Origin: Clostridiaceae bacterium
GTDB lineage: Bacteria > Bacillota > Clostridia > Oscillospirales > Acutalibacteraceae
Direction: 5' to 3'
Assembly (NCBI GenBank): GCA_016302625.1
Contig: JAEDNG010000070.1
Coordinates: forward strand, 1 to 5,405
Length of the DNA: 5,405 nt
Shown here: positions 5,399 to 5,405 of the stretch, piece by piece
How the letters are laid out: each line of letters opens with the position of its first letter
Position numbering within the stretch: position 1 is the first letter of the stretch
Notes under the pieces: generated by a model
The model's input: only the letters and a program-made list of their open reading frames with translations
What the model was told of the DNA's origin: nothing
The model's database searches: none
Position numbers and translations under genes: made by a program

Positions 5399-5405
5399 CT
5401 ATAAA

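Overview
This window is an ordinary-looking piece of chromosome from a Gram-positive anaerobe. It most resembles a gut or rumen Clostridia, probably of the Oscillospirales/Ruminococcaceae type. The evidence is the DUF6106-type membrane protein, strong GGAG/GAGGTG ribosome binding sites, consensus sigma-A promoters, AT-rich spacers between moderately GC-rich genes, frequent TTG starts, and a monoderm-style lipoprotein. This placement is inference; there is no marker gene.

Layout. At the left edge two genes run leftward: the first 11 codons of an unknown ORF (1-33), and just upstream of it a complete 89-residue PqqD-like protein (35-304). A 149-bp spacer then holds back-to-back sigma-A promoters that appear to share one palindromic -35 hexamer (TTGCAA, 363-368). 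Rightward from it runs a tight three-gene operon: a DUF6106-like two-helix membrane protein (454-966), a fused NAD(P)H-hydrate epimerase/dehydratase, Nnr (986-2437), and a small LolA/GerS-like lipoprotein (2454-2969). The gaps in this operon are 19 and 16 bp. It ends at a long hairpin (2977-3018). The same hairpin serves a convergent leftward gene, a cytoplasmic GH78 alpha-L-rhamnosidase (3023-5269), which has its own near-perfect promoter at 5300-5327. The last ~80 bp are AT-rich and may carry a rightward promoter for a gene beyond the window.

How the genes fit. Nnr repairs damaged NADH and NADPH hydrates. The membrane protein and lipoprotein travel with it, but no functional link can be shown from sequence. 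The rhamnosidase is a separate transcription unit for taking rhamnose off imported plant or microbial glycosides. The PqqD-like protein belongs to a family that binds peptide substrates of RiPP-type enzymes, but its partner genes lie outside the window.

I found no tRNA, rRNA, CRISPR, insertion sequence or phage feature, and no convincing new multi-gene system. The points most worth a second look are the shared -35 element, the PqqD-like gene with its truncated downstream partner, the uncharacterised proteins flanking Nnr, and several start-codon corrections. No stretch over 300 bp lacks a gene.
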